Assembly (NCBI GenBank): GCA_902766185.1
Contig: CACXCQ010000056.1
Location: forward strand, 1 to 5,769
Length of the DNA stretch: 5,769 nt
Origin: an uncultured Eubacteriales bacterium
Lineage (GTDB): Bacteria > Bacillota > Clostridia > Peptostreptococcales > Anaerovoracaceae
Direction: 5' to 3'
Positions 1 to 5,769 of this stretch are shown one piece after another (within the stretch, counting starts at the first letter, position 1; each line of letters starts with the position of its first letter). Both the position numbers and the translations under genes were made by a program. The notes beneath the pieces are model-generated. The model was not told the DNA's origin, searched no databases, and saw nothing but the letters and a program-made list of their open reading frames with translations.

Positions 1-426
1 CTGCACGTGATCGGAGCGCTGTGGCAGAACAACAACGAGGTCGATGTCTATCTCGATTGGGGCAGATCCGGCAGGCAGGTGCTGGGATTCTTTAAGGAGC
101 TTCAGGAGATCCATGTGAACGAGGTGAGCATCTGCGATCAGAATGGTGAGTTGACGGAAGCCATTGCCGGAATTGCTGCAAAGGCTGGCGATGACGGAGT
201 CGAACTGATCCATCTGGGATTATCCGACTACCTGCTCAAAAGAGCGATCGGCATGATCGAGCAGAAGGATCCGCAGCACACGATAGCGATCTCCTGCATC
301 AATAATTCTCACATATGCTGCGGAGAAGGGATCTGCGGGGCGTGTACGAAAGACCTGGACGCTGATCAGACGATCCATCTGTGCAAGGAGCAGATAGACC
401 TTTATGAATACAAAAGAGTACTATAG
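1..426 (+). CDS. PyrK-like electron-transfer flavoprotein, C-terminal part (5' end outside window)
   Basis: Only the C-terminal part is present. The frame is open to base 1, and the GTG at 7 is probably internal, because the FAD-binding beta-barrel expected N-terminally in this family is missing. Counting from that GTG, residues 1-85 resemble the second half of a ferredoxin-reductase NAD-binding domain (VDVYLDWGRS, then FFKELQE). The C-terminus carries C105-x4-C110-x2-C113-x12-C126, the PyrK-type [2Fe-2S] signature. In known PyrK proteins this cluster passes electrons between NAD(P)H/FAD and a partner flavoenzyme. No dihydroorotate dehydrogenase is next door; an FAD-dependent oxidoreductase starts 8 bp downstream, so that is the likely partner. 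The usual CGP motif of the NAD domain is not seen (LGLSDYL stands near its place), so the protein is divergent. Family assignment is good; a role in pyrimidine synthesis is not supported. Confidence 0.75.
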   Translation: MHVIGALWQNNNEVDVYLDWGRSGRQVLGFFKELQEIHVNEVSICDQNGELTEAIAGIAAKAGDDGVELIHLGLSDYLLKRAIGMIEQKDPQHTIAISCINNSHICCGEGICGACTKDLDADQTIHLCKEQIDLYEYKRVL

Positions 427-434
427 GAGAAAGT

Positions 435-1715
435 ATGACCAGAATTATTATTGTTGGCGGGGGATGGTCCGGTGTTTCTGCCGCCGTATGTGCGAAAAAA
501 GCCGGAGCGGAAGCTGTACTGATCGAGAAGACGGATCTCCTTCTGGGCGCCGGTAATGTCGGCGGGATCTTCCGCAATAACGGAAGATTTACCGCAACGG
601 AGGAAATGAAGGCCCTGGGAGCGGGAGATCTGTTTGAGATCATGGATGACTGCGCGCTGCACGAAGACATCGCGTTCCCCGGGCATGCCCATGCATCACT
701 GTACGATGTCGGCGCCATCGAGCCGCAGGTCAGGGGATTCGCGGAGGAACTTGGCATCGAAGTCATGACGGAAACACATGTGATGGATGTCAGGGCGCAG
801 GAGGGCGTCGTCGAGGCAGTCGTGCTGAACGACGGAACGACCATCAGGGGCGACGCGTTCGTCGATGCGACCGGCTCCTCCGGCCCCATGGGGAATTGCC
901 TGCGGTACGGCAATGGCTGTTCCATGTGCATCCAGCGCTGTCCCACCTTCGGACCGCGGGTGAGTCTGACCGCAGGATGCGGCATCAAAGACCTCGTCGG
1001 CAGACGTGAGGACGGGACGCCGGGCGTCTTTTCGGGCGCATGCAAGATATCGATGGACACGCTGAGCGCAGACGTCAGGAAAGAGCTGGAGAACACGGGT
1101 GTCGTGATGCTGAAGGTGCCGGAGGAAGACATCGATTACAGCAAGCTGGATAAAAAGGCATGCAAGCAGTACGCGCTCAAAGAATACAGCGAGAACGTGA
1201 TCCTTTTGGACACGGGGGGAGCGAAGCTGATGACGAGCTATTACCCGCTGCACATGCTGCGCAGGATCCCGGGACTTGAGAAGGCGGAATACATCGATCC
1301 GTATTCGGCAGGACGGGGAAACTCGATCCGTTATATGTCCGTTGCGCCATGCCTTGATACCATGCAGGCCGAGGGTGCCAGCAACCTGTTCTGCGCCGGT
1401 GAAAAAGGTGCGCCGCTGATCGGTCACACGGAAGCGGTCGTGACCGGAGCGGTCGCGGGTTGCAATGCGGTGCGGCAGGCACGCGGCGAAAAGCAGGTGA
1501 TCCTGCCTGACCGCCTGGCAGCAGGACGCATCATCTCCCATTCGCACGAGCAGTTCGTCAGACAGGGAAAACACTGCGAACGATATACGTTCGCCGGCGG
1601 AAGCTTCTTCGAGATTATGAAAAAAGAAGGCCTGTATTCGACTGATCCTGATGAGATCGCGCAGCGTGTTGAACGAGAGGACCTGACAGAACTGTTTGCA
1701 AAGAGACCGGAATGA
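435..1715 (+). CDS. FAD-dependent oxidoreductase with a four-cysteine cluster
   Basis: A 426-residue soluble flavoprotein. The N-terminus has the Rossmann dinucleotide-binding motif VGGGWSG (residues 7-13), with the acidic ribose-binding residue E31 at the end of the second strand (VLIEK). VDATG (143-147) and a C-terminal FAD-binding segment (about 318-347, LFCAGEKGAP to AGCNAVRQ) resemble the GidA/MnmG/TrmFO and FAD_oxidored (PF12831) superfamily. There is no second GxGxxG motif, so direct NAD(P)H binding is not evident. Between these elements lies C155-x6-C162-x2-C165-x3-C169, ferredoxin-like and suggestive of an Fe-S centre; C182 follows. The PyrK-like gene 8 bp upstream could deliver electrons to it. 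The start is the ATG at 435, preceded by AGGAGA (425-430) overlapping the upstream stop codon. It is too short for MnmG and lacks the MnmG C-terminal domain, so a tRNA-modification role is unlikely. The substrate is unknown. Confidence 0.8.
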   Translation: MTRIIIVGGGWSGVSAAVCAKKAGAEAVLIEKTDLLLGAGNVGGIFRNNGRFTATEEMKALGAGDLFEIMDDCALHEDIAFPGHAHASLYDVGAIEPQVRGFAEELGIEVMTETHVMDVRAQEGVVEAVVLNDGTTIRGDAFVDATGSSGPMGNCLRYGNGCSMCIQRCPTFGPRVSLTAGCGIKDLVGRREDGTPGVFSGACKISMDTLSADVRKELENTGVVMLKVPEEDIDYSKLDKKACKQYALKEYSENVILLDTGGAKLMTSYYPLHMLRRIPGLEKAEYIDPYSAGRGNSIRYMSVAPCLDTMQAEGASNLFCAGEKGAPLIGHTEAVVTGAVAGCNAVRQARGEKQVILPDRLAAGRIISHSHEQFVRQGKHCERYTFAGGSFFEIMKKEGLYSTDPDEIAQRVEREDLTELFAKRPE

Positions 1716-1719
1716 GAAG

Positions 1720-3504
1720 ATGGATCAGAAGCTTGTCGAAGGCAATAAATTATTAACTGGATTATATCTGCAGCTGATGACAGTCAACATTCTGGTGGGG
1801 CTCGTGCAGCCGTGCAACCAGTTCGTTGACAGTATGCTTACCGGAAAAGGCCTGGGCATTTCAGCCCTCAACGCATACGCCCTGTTTCTTCCGGTGGGTG
1901 CTTTTATGCTCGCGATCAGCAGTTTTTTCGCGATCGGAACGCAGATAAACTGCTCGCATATGCTGGGAGGCGGCAGGTTCGCTGACACAAAAAAACTCGT
2001 TCAGACGGCGCTGCTTTGCGAAGTTGTATTTTCTTTCCTGCTTGCCATGATTCTGTTCTGCTTCTCCGCTCCTATCGCGGTGCTGCTTGGCGCGGACGAC
2101 TCCGTGTCCGGGCAGATCCAGGAGACGGCGGCGTATCTCAGAGGATACGCGCCCGGCATACCGGCGATCATCCTGCTTGGCACACTGATGTCGCTGCTGC
2201 AGCTGGAAGGGAAAAAGAAGCTGGTGGTCCTTCTGTCCGTCTGCATCTTCATCATCAACGGAGCAGGGGATCTGGCCAATATTTTTGTGTTCAAAAAAGG
2301 ACTGTTTGGCATGGCCGCCGCCACAGCCGCAGCCAACATTGCCGTATGCATCGTCCTGCTTTTGTACTTCCTTACTGCGTCGAGGATGTTCCGCTTCTCT
2401 ATAGCGGGGTTCCGCGGAAACGACCTTATGGCGATCTGCAGGAATGGCCTGCCGTCGCTGTCCTATTACGGAAGTCTTGTGATAAGGACAGCCTTTTTCA
2501 ACATGCTCATCCTCACGCAGCTGGATGGGGACATGCTGGCCATCATGCTGGTCGTCAACAGCTTCATGACGGTCATCGATGCCGCGATCGGCGGCACGGG
2601 AGATGCGACGCTGCTCCTGGGGGGAGTCTTATACGGGCAAAGGGATATCAAAGGACAGAGGAAGCTGCTGAAAACCGCATTGACCGCAGGCGCCATTCTT
2701 CTTCTGGTCATCAGCATATCGGCGATCGTCTTTGCGACGCCCATAGCAGGTCTGTTTTCGAATAGCAGCAATCCCGCGTTCATTGCCCTGGCGGCGCGCG
2801 CGATCCGCCTGGCGGCATTGTGCCTCGTCGCCGACGTTCTGGCCTGTGTGCTGAAAAAATACATCCAGTCCGTAGGCCGCGGCGGATATACATCGATCAC
2901 CAATGTGCTGTGCAACGTCGTGTACGTGTGCCCGGCGGCGTGGATCCTGGTACGTGCGGCCGGATCTGACGGACTGTTTCTGTCCTTTACCGTCTGCTAT
3001 GTCCTGATCCTGATCACGCACATCCTGTACGCGGTTTATGTGTCGCGCGGCAGCGGAAGGAAGGGGTTCGACCGGCTGCTGTTCCTGCCTTTGGACTATG
3101 AGGTGTCCGACGATGATCAGTGGGTCTGTTCGATCAGGGATATGGACGGATGCATGAACGCGTCGGAACAGATGATGGCGCGGTGCCGCGCAAAGGGGAC
3201 AGACGGACGGAAGACTTATCTGCTGGGACTGTTCGTCGAAGAAATGACAAAGAATGTCATCACCCATGGCTTCCGGGCTGACAGGAACAACGTCATCGTC
3301 CTTAAACTGACCTTTTTCGAGGAGAGGATCATCCTGAGCGTTCTGGACAACTGCGCGTTTTTCGATCCGACAGATTACTATGAGAGCCTGCAGGGAAATG
3401 CGGACGCGATCAGCGGGATCGGCATCCGCCTCGTCATGGGCCTGTCGAAAAATACAGTGTATACCAACAGCTTCAGTCTGAATAACGTGATGATAGAAAT
3501 ATAA
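1720..3504 (+). CDS. MATE-family transporter fused to a C-terminal GHKL (anti-sigma-type) ATPase domain
   Basis: A 594-residue protein in two parts. Residues 1 to about 445 are hydrophobic with roughly twelve membrane segments (for example about 50-72, 102-122, 145-163, 167-190, 195-219, 318-345, 395-412, 418-442) and resemble MATE/polysaccharide-flippase-type exporters, which normally end near residue 450. Residues about 460-594 are soluble and carry the boxes of an RsbW/SpoIIAB-type HATPase domain: N box E507-E508-x3-N512-x3-H516-G517-F518, G1 box D543-N-C-A-F-F-D549-P550, and G2 box G566-I-G568-I-R-L-V. MATE proteins are ion-driven and need no ATPase, so the domain more likely senses, phosphorylates or tethers a partner at the inner face of the membrane. 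ATG 1720 is chosen because it lies 4 bp after the previous stop; a TTG at 1696 would add eight residues and overlap the upstream gene. The stop overlaps the next start. The transported substrate is unknown. Confidence 0.8.
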   Translation: MDQKLVEGNKLLTGLYLQLMTVNILVGLVQPCNQFVDSMLTGKGLGISALNAYALFLPVGAFMLAISSFFAIGTQINCSHMLGGGRFADTKKLVQTALLCEVVFSFLLAMILFCFSAPIAVLLGADDSVSGQIQETAAYLRGYAPGIPAIILLGTLMSLLQLEGKKKLVVLLSVCIFIINGAGDLANIFVFKKGLFGMAAATAAANIAVCIVLLLYFLTASRMFRFSIAGFRGNDLMAICRNGLPSLSYYGSLVIRTAFFNMLILTQLDGDMLAIMLVVNSFMTVIDAAIGGTGDATLLLGGVLYGQRDIKGQRKLLKTALTAGAILLLVISISAIVFATPIAGLFSNSSNPAFIALAARAIRLAALCLVADVLACVLKKYIQSVGRGGYTSITNVLCNVVYVCPAAWILVRAAGSDGLFLSFTVCYVLILITHILYAVYVSRGSGRKGFDRLLFLPLDYEVSDDDQWVCSIRDMDGCMNASEQMMARCRAKGTDGRKTYLLGLFVEEMTKNVITHGFRADRNNVIVLKLTFFEERIILSVLDNCAFFDPTDYYESLQGNADAISGIGIRLVMGLSKNTVYTNSFSLNNVMIEI

Positions 3505-5147
3505 TGAAACGATTATTCACCAACGGAAAGATATTTACATCCAACGAGGCACAGCTTTACGCGGAGGCGATGCTCGTGGAGGACGGCAGGATCACATGGG
3601 TCGGCGGCAGATCGCAGGCCCGGGTCCTGCAAGGCAGCCTGCAGAGCGCGGAGGTCACCGATCTTCAGGGGAAGACGGTGATCCCCGGTTTTGTGGACGC
3701 GCATATGCATCCCATGATGCTGGCGGAATACAGCAGGCAGATCGCCTGTCTGCCGCCGGAGATCAACTCCATCCGTCAGCTGTCGGAAGCCATTGCGCGA
3801 AAAGCCGAAGAGATCCGTGCCTCGAAGAGCTGCGCGGCGGAAGACGAGCTTCCATGGATCCGCGGCTGGGGCTATGATGAAGGCAAATACGAGGAGAAGC
3901 GTTCCCCGAACCGCTATGATCTGGATCAGGGCTGCGCGGATCTTCCGGTCTTCCTCGTCCGCAGCTGTGAGCACATCCGCTGCGTCAACAGCAAGGCTCT
4001 TCAGATCGCCGGGATCACGAAGGACACGCCTGATCCCCCCGGCGGGAGCATCGACCGGGACGAGCAGGGTGAACCCACGGGGATCCTGCGGGAAAACGCC
4101 AGAGATCTGGTCCTTCCCTACATGCCGGCAGAGACAGAAGAGGAACTGATCAGCGCGCTGACGGATCTGGGAGATCTGCTGACCTCTCAGGGGATCGTCG
4201 CTGTAGCGGATATGGGAAATCTGCATGCCGGCGGCAATTACGAGTATTATACAAAGGCAGTAGAGAAGGGATTCCGCCAGAGGGTGGCGCTCTATTACAT
4301 GTGGGACTACTTCATGGACGACCCTGCCTTTGCGATAACGCCCGACGTCATGGACAGGGAGAACCAGATCCGGATCGCCGGCCTGAAACTTATCGGCGAC
4401 GGGAGCATCAGCGGCAGGACCGCCTGGCTGCGGGAGCCGTATCTTGGCACTGAGGAGTACGGGATGCCGGTCTACTCGGACGAAAGCCTGGAGAAGGCGA
4501 TCGACTTTGCGAAGAAGGCCGGATGCCAGATCTCCGTGCACGCTATGGGAGGACAGGCCATCGACCGGATCGTGGACCGGATCTGTGACGAGGAGGACTG
4601 GACTGACGGCAGCGTGCCGTATCTGCGGGTGGAGCACCTGACGGAACCGTCGGAGCAGGCCATGCAGAAGGCCAGCGAGAAAGGGTTTGCCTTTGCCAGT
4701 CAGCCCATCTTCGAGTACTGCGAGATCGAGACGTACCGGGCGAACATGGAGCACGAGAGGCTGGAGCACATCTATCCCCACCGGACGGAACTGGAGCACG
4801 GTATACAGCTGTGCTTTTCCACGGATGCTCCCGCCACATCCTGGGCAGTTCCATCGGATCCCTTCCCGAATCTTAAATCCGCAGTTGCGCGCAGGGCTTA
4901 CGATGGGACGGATATCGGGCAGAGCGAACGGGTCGATATCGAAACGGCCATCATGCTCTACACGAAGAACGCGGCTGAGGTCTGCGGATTTTCCGGCCTC
5001 GGGCAGCTGACTCCCGGCTGCAGCGCGGATTTCGCTGTTCTGAGCGAAGACATCTTTACGGCGGATGCGGACCGCATCGATCAGATCCGAGTGGACGAGA
5101 CCTTCATCAAGGGTGAGCGGGTGTATAATTCGCAGATCGGCGCTTGA
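3504..5147 (+). CDS. YtcJ-type metal-dependent amidohydrolase (amidohydrolase family 3)
   Basis: A 547-residue protein of the usual length for the YtcJ / N-substituted formamide deformylase group (Amidohydro_3). No signal peptide is seen, so it is probably cytoplasmic. Visible motifs in order are: an N-terminal beta-sandwich start (LFTNGKIFT, then [10 protein letters not shown]); the metal-binding HxH in [12 protein letters not shown] (H67, H69); [15 protein letters not shown] (293-306), which resembles the family's lysine/DGS segment; H346 in [10 protein letters not shown]378 in RVEHLT; D441 in FSTDAP; and a C-terminal return to the beta-sandwich ([17 protein letters not shown], 502-518). 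It should hydrolyse an amide, formamide or similar bond with a mono- or binuclear metal centre. The ATG overlaps the transporter stop as TAATG, which suggests translational coupling and a shared pathway with the exporter. Specificity within this broad family cannot be read from sequence. No terminator is visible after it. Confidence 0.88.
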   Translation: MKRLFTNGKIFTSNEAQLYAEAMLVEDGRITWVGGRSQARVLQGSLQSAEVTDLQGKTVIPGFVDAHMHPMMLAEYSRQIACLPPEINSIRQLSEAIARKAEEIRASKSCAAEDELPWIRGWGYDEGKYEEKRSPNRYDLDQGCADLPVFLVRSCEHIRCVNSKALQIAGITKDTPDPPGGSIDRDEQGEPTGILRENARDLVLPYMPAETEEELISALTDLGDLLTSQGIVAVADMGNLHAGGNYEYYTKAVEKGFRQRVALYYMWDYFMDDPAFAITPDVMDRENQIRIAGLKLIGDGSISGRTAWLREPYLGTEEYGMPVYSDESLEKAIDFAKKAGCQISVHAMGGQAIDRIVDRICDEEDWTDGSVPYLRVEHLTEPSEQAMQKASEKGFAFASQPIFEYCEIETYRANMEHERLEHIYPHRTELEHGIQLCFSTDAPATSWAVPSDPFPNLKSAVARRAYDGTDIGQSERVDIETAIMLYTKNAAEVCGFSGLGQLTPGCSADFAVLSEDIFTADADRIDQIRVDETFIKGERVYNSQIGA

Positions 5148-5172
5148 TACGGGAAAATATGTTTGATACAAT
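5144..5172 (+). promoter_or_regulatory. Sigma-A-type promoter of the ohrR unit
   Basis: TTGATA at 5144-5149 and TACAAT at 5167-5172 are each one base from consensus and are separated by exactly 17 bp. The -35 hexamer overlaps the stop codon of the amidohydrolase gene. Transcription would start near 5179, leaving a short leader before the ATG at 5206. The -10 element lies inside the palindrome at 5159-5189, so a bound repressor would block RNA polymerase. Confidence 0.75.
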
Positions 5173-5189
5173 ATATTTGCATCAAACAT
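5159..5189. promoter_or_regulatory. 31-bp palindromic operator, probable OhrR binding site
   Basis: ATGTTTGAT (5159-5167) is an exact inverted copy of ATCAAACAT (5181-5189). The symmetry continues inward with CAA/TTG, so 12 of 15 base pairs around the centre (5174) match. The inner part, ATACAA-5 bp-TTGCAT, resembles the TACAATT/AATTGTA type of OhrR box known from Bacillus. It covers the -10 element and sits directly before a MarR/OhrR gene, so autorepression is the natural reading. No T-run follows, which argues against a terminator. Confidence 0.7.
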
Positions 5190-5195
5190 AAGTGC

Positions 5196-5201
5196 AGGAG
5201 G
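5196..5201 (+). promoter_or_regulatory. Ribosome binding site of the OhrR gene
   Basis: A perfect AGGAGG lies 4 bases before ATG 5206 and fixes that start. It is the strongest Shine-Dalgarno sequence in the window, although the spacing is short. Confidence 0.8.
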
Positions 5202-5205
5202 ATCT

Positions 5206-5670
5206 ATGAAACACGATTACCACGAAATGATGAAGCTGGATAATCAGCTCTGCTTCCCGCTCTACGCAGCAGCCAGGAACGTAACGGGTCTCTATACTCC
5301 GTATCTTAAGCCCATGGGACTGACCTATACGCAGTACATCACGTTCCTCGTCCTCTGGGAAAAGGACGGGATATCGGTCAGCGAGATAGGCAGCAGGCTG
5401 ATGCTGGACAACGGAACGCTCTCGCCGATGCTCAAGAAAATGGAGCAGGCGGGATACATCGAGCGCAAGCGCAGCAAGGACGACGATCGGGTGGTGATCA
5501 TAACCCTCACGAAGGAGGGGAGAGATCTGCAGGAAAAGGCGAAGGACATACCCGAACAGGTGGGCAGCTGCGTTCATTTGCCGGTGGAGAAAGCTAAGGA
5601 ACTGCACGATCTGCTGCACGAACTGCTGGAATGTCAAAGGGACACCGAAAAGAAGGGAGAAACGAAATGA
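5206..5670 (+). CDS. ohrR: OhrR-type MarR-family organic peroxide-sensing repressor
   Basis: A 154-residue winged-helix regulator that lines up with Bacillus subtilis OhrR (as remembered) nearly end to end: KLDNQLCFPLYAAAR against KLENQLCFLLYASSR, then the recognition-helix stretch LDNGTLSPMLKKMEQ and the wing residues RKRSKDDDR. The peroxide-reactive cysteine (C15 in Bacillus) is C16 here, and the tyrosines that surround it (Y19, Y29, Y40 in Bacillus) are Y20, Y30 and Y41. Such proteins repress thiol-peroxidase genes and let go when organic hydroperoxides oxidise the cysteine. C122 (and C143) are extra; C122 lies near the position of the resolving cysteine in 2-Cys OhrR. It is preceded by its own promoter and operator. 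Its stop overlaps the ATG of a peroxidase-like gene start (ATGA, 5667-5670), consistent with an ohrR-peroxidase operon. Confidence 0.9.
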   Translation: MKHDYHEMMKLDNQLCFPLYAAARNVTGLYTPYLKPMGLTYTQYITFLVLWEKDGISVSEIGSRLMLDNGTLSPMLKKMEQAGYIERKRSKDDDRVVIITLTKEGRDLQEKAKDIPEQVGSCVHLPVEKAKELHDLLHELLECQRDTEKKGETK

Positions 5671-5699
5671 GTACGGTCTATGATTTTAACGTGATATAA
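5667..5699 (+). pseudogene. Truncated start of a glutathione-peroxidase-like gene, apparently broken by an insertion
   Basis: The ATG at 5667 overlaps the OhrR stop (ATGA) and has a good ribosome binding site, AAGGGAGA at 5653-5660. It encodes MSTVYDFNVI and then stops at TAA (5697-5699). The first residues match the typical start of bacterial glutathione peroxidases (M-x-x-YDF-x-V), which commonly function as thiol peroxidases. This fits an OhrR-controlled operon. The reading frame ends where the composition changes and where a hairpin-bearing element end begins, so the rest of the gene has probably been displaced downstream of the window. Only about eight to ten residues support the identity; a genuine short leader peptide is the alternative. 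Confidence 0.5.
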
Positions 5700-5769
5700 G
5701 CAAGAAATCCCCCATCTTCTGTAAGTGGCGGGATGAATTGCAAAAAGACAAAAGAAGAACATAAAGAAC
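5691..5769 (+). mobile_element. Probable left end of an IS200/IS605-family element (continues beyond window)
   Basis: This sequence follows TTTTAAC (5684-5690) inside the interrupted peroxidase start. IS605 itself is known to insert just 3' of TTTAA(C), without target duplication. About 16 nt later comes a 28-nt hairpin at 5707-5734, then A-rich sequence unlike the GC-richer genes before it. The exact junction is uncertain (about 5690-5697), because the GTG at 5691 also fits the peroxidase consensus. No transposase is visible, so the assignment rests on layout, the site and the broken gene. Confidence 0.45.
5707..5734 (+). repeat. Imperfect hairpin with bulged T at the putative element end
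   Basis: Stem pairs are ATCCC (5707-5711) with GGGAT (5730-5734), CCA (5712-5714) with TGG (5726-5728), and CTT (5716-5718) with AAG (5723-5725), around loop CTGT (5719-5722). T5715 and C5729 are bulged. A stem with an unpaired T is typical of the subterminal hairpins recognised as single strands by TnpA transposases. No T-run follows, so it is not an intrinsic terminator. Confidence 0.6.

Noticed and set aside
299..1574. Minus-strand open frames (277 and 292 codons) opposite the FAD oxidoreductase.
   Set aside because: No motifs or credible start signals; the + strand frame has clear FAD-binding motifs and a ribosome binding site.
435..1715. Assignment of the FAD oxidoreductase as the tRNA-modifying enzyme MnmG or TrmFO.
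   Set aside because: It lacks the C-terminal MnmG domain, has an extra cysteine cluster, and sits beside a PyrK-like gene rather than tRNA-modification genes.
1696..1719. Upstream TTG start for the transporter.
   Set aside because: It would overlap the previous gene by 20 bases and add a charged segment with no better ribosome binding site; ATG 1720 is simpler.
2016..2765. A 249-codon + strand frame inside the transporter gene.
   Set aside because: The translation is rich in Arg, His and Gly and lacks motifs, typical of a shifted frame through a hydrophobic gene.
3513..5189. Long open frame on the minus strand (558 codons) opposite the amidohydrolase gene.
   Set aside because: It mirrors a gene with clear family motifs, starts within the ohrR operator, has no recognisable domain, and is explained by the GC-biased codon use of the real gene.
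5159..5189. Palindrome as a terminator for the upstream operon.
   Set aside because: AT-rich stem, no following T-run, and it lies on a promoter -10 element.
5733..5769. Open frame MNCKKTKEEHKE running off the window, possibly the first gene of the element.
   Set aside because: Only twelve codons, the ATG overlaps the hairpin foot, no convincing ribosome binding site, and no match to a transposase N-terminus that I can recognise.

Overview
The window looks like a chromosomal segment from a Gram-positive anaerobe of the Clostridia (Lachnospiraceae-like gut Firmicutes; inferred from gene content, AGGAG-type ribosome binding sites and an OhrR close to the Bacillus one). Almost all of it is coding on the + strand. 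Base composition is moderately GC-rich until about 5690, where it turns abruptly A-rich.

Region 1 (1-5147) is a tight four-gene run that reads as one operon. Its promoter lies upstream of the window. It holds the C-terminal part of a PyrK-like [2Fe-2S] electron-transfer flavoprotein, a FAD-dependent oxidoreductase with an unusual four-cysteine cluster, a MATE-family transporter fused to a C-terminal GHKL/anti-sigma-type ATPase domain, and a YtcJ-type amidohydrolase. Gaps are 8 bp and 4 bp, and the last junction is a TAATG overlap. A plausible reading is a small catabolic or detoxification unit: the first two genes form an NAD(P)H- or ferredoxin-linked redox pair, the MATE protein moves a substrate or product, and the amidohydrolase hydrolyses an amide or related bond. 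The substrate cannot be read from the sequence.

Region 2 (5144-5699) is a separate peroxide-response unit. A good sigma-A-type promoter (TTGATA, 17 bp, TACAAT) overlaps a 31-bp imperfect palindrome, followed by an OhrR-type MarR repressor. The repressor keeps the peroxide-sensing cysteine and the tyrosines around it, and has a second cysteine near the position used by 2-Cys OhrR proteins. Its stop overlaps the start (ATGA) of a second gene that opens like a glutathione peroxidase but stops after ten codons.

Region 3 (about 5691-5769) appears to be the left end of an inserted element. Directly after TTTTAAC comes a short spacer, then a 28-nt hairpin with a bulged T and a small loop, then A-rich sequence. 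This is the layout of an IS200/IS605-family left end, which would explain the truncated peroxidase. The transposase gene and the rest of the peroxidase lie outside the window, so this remains an inference.
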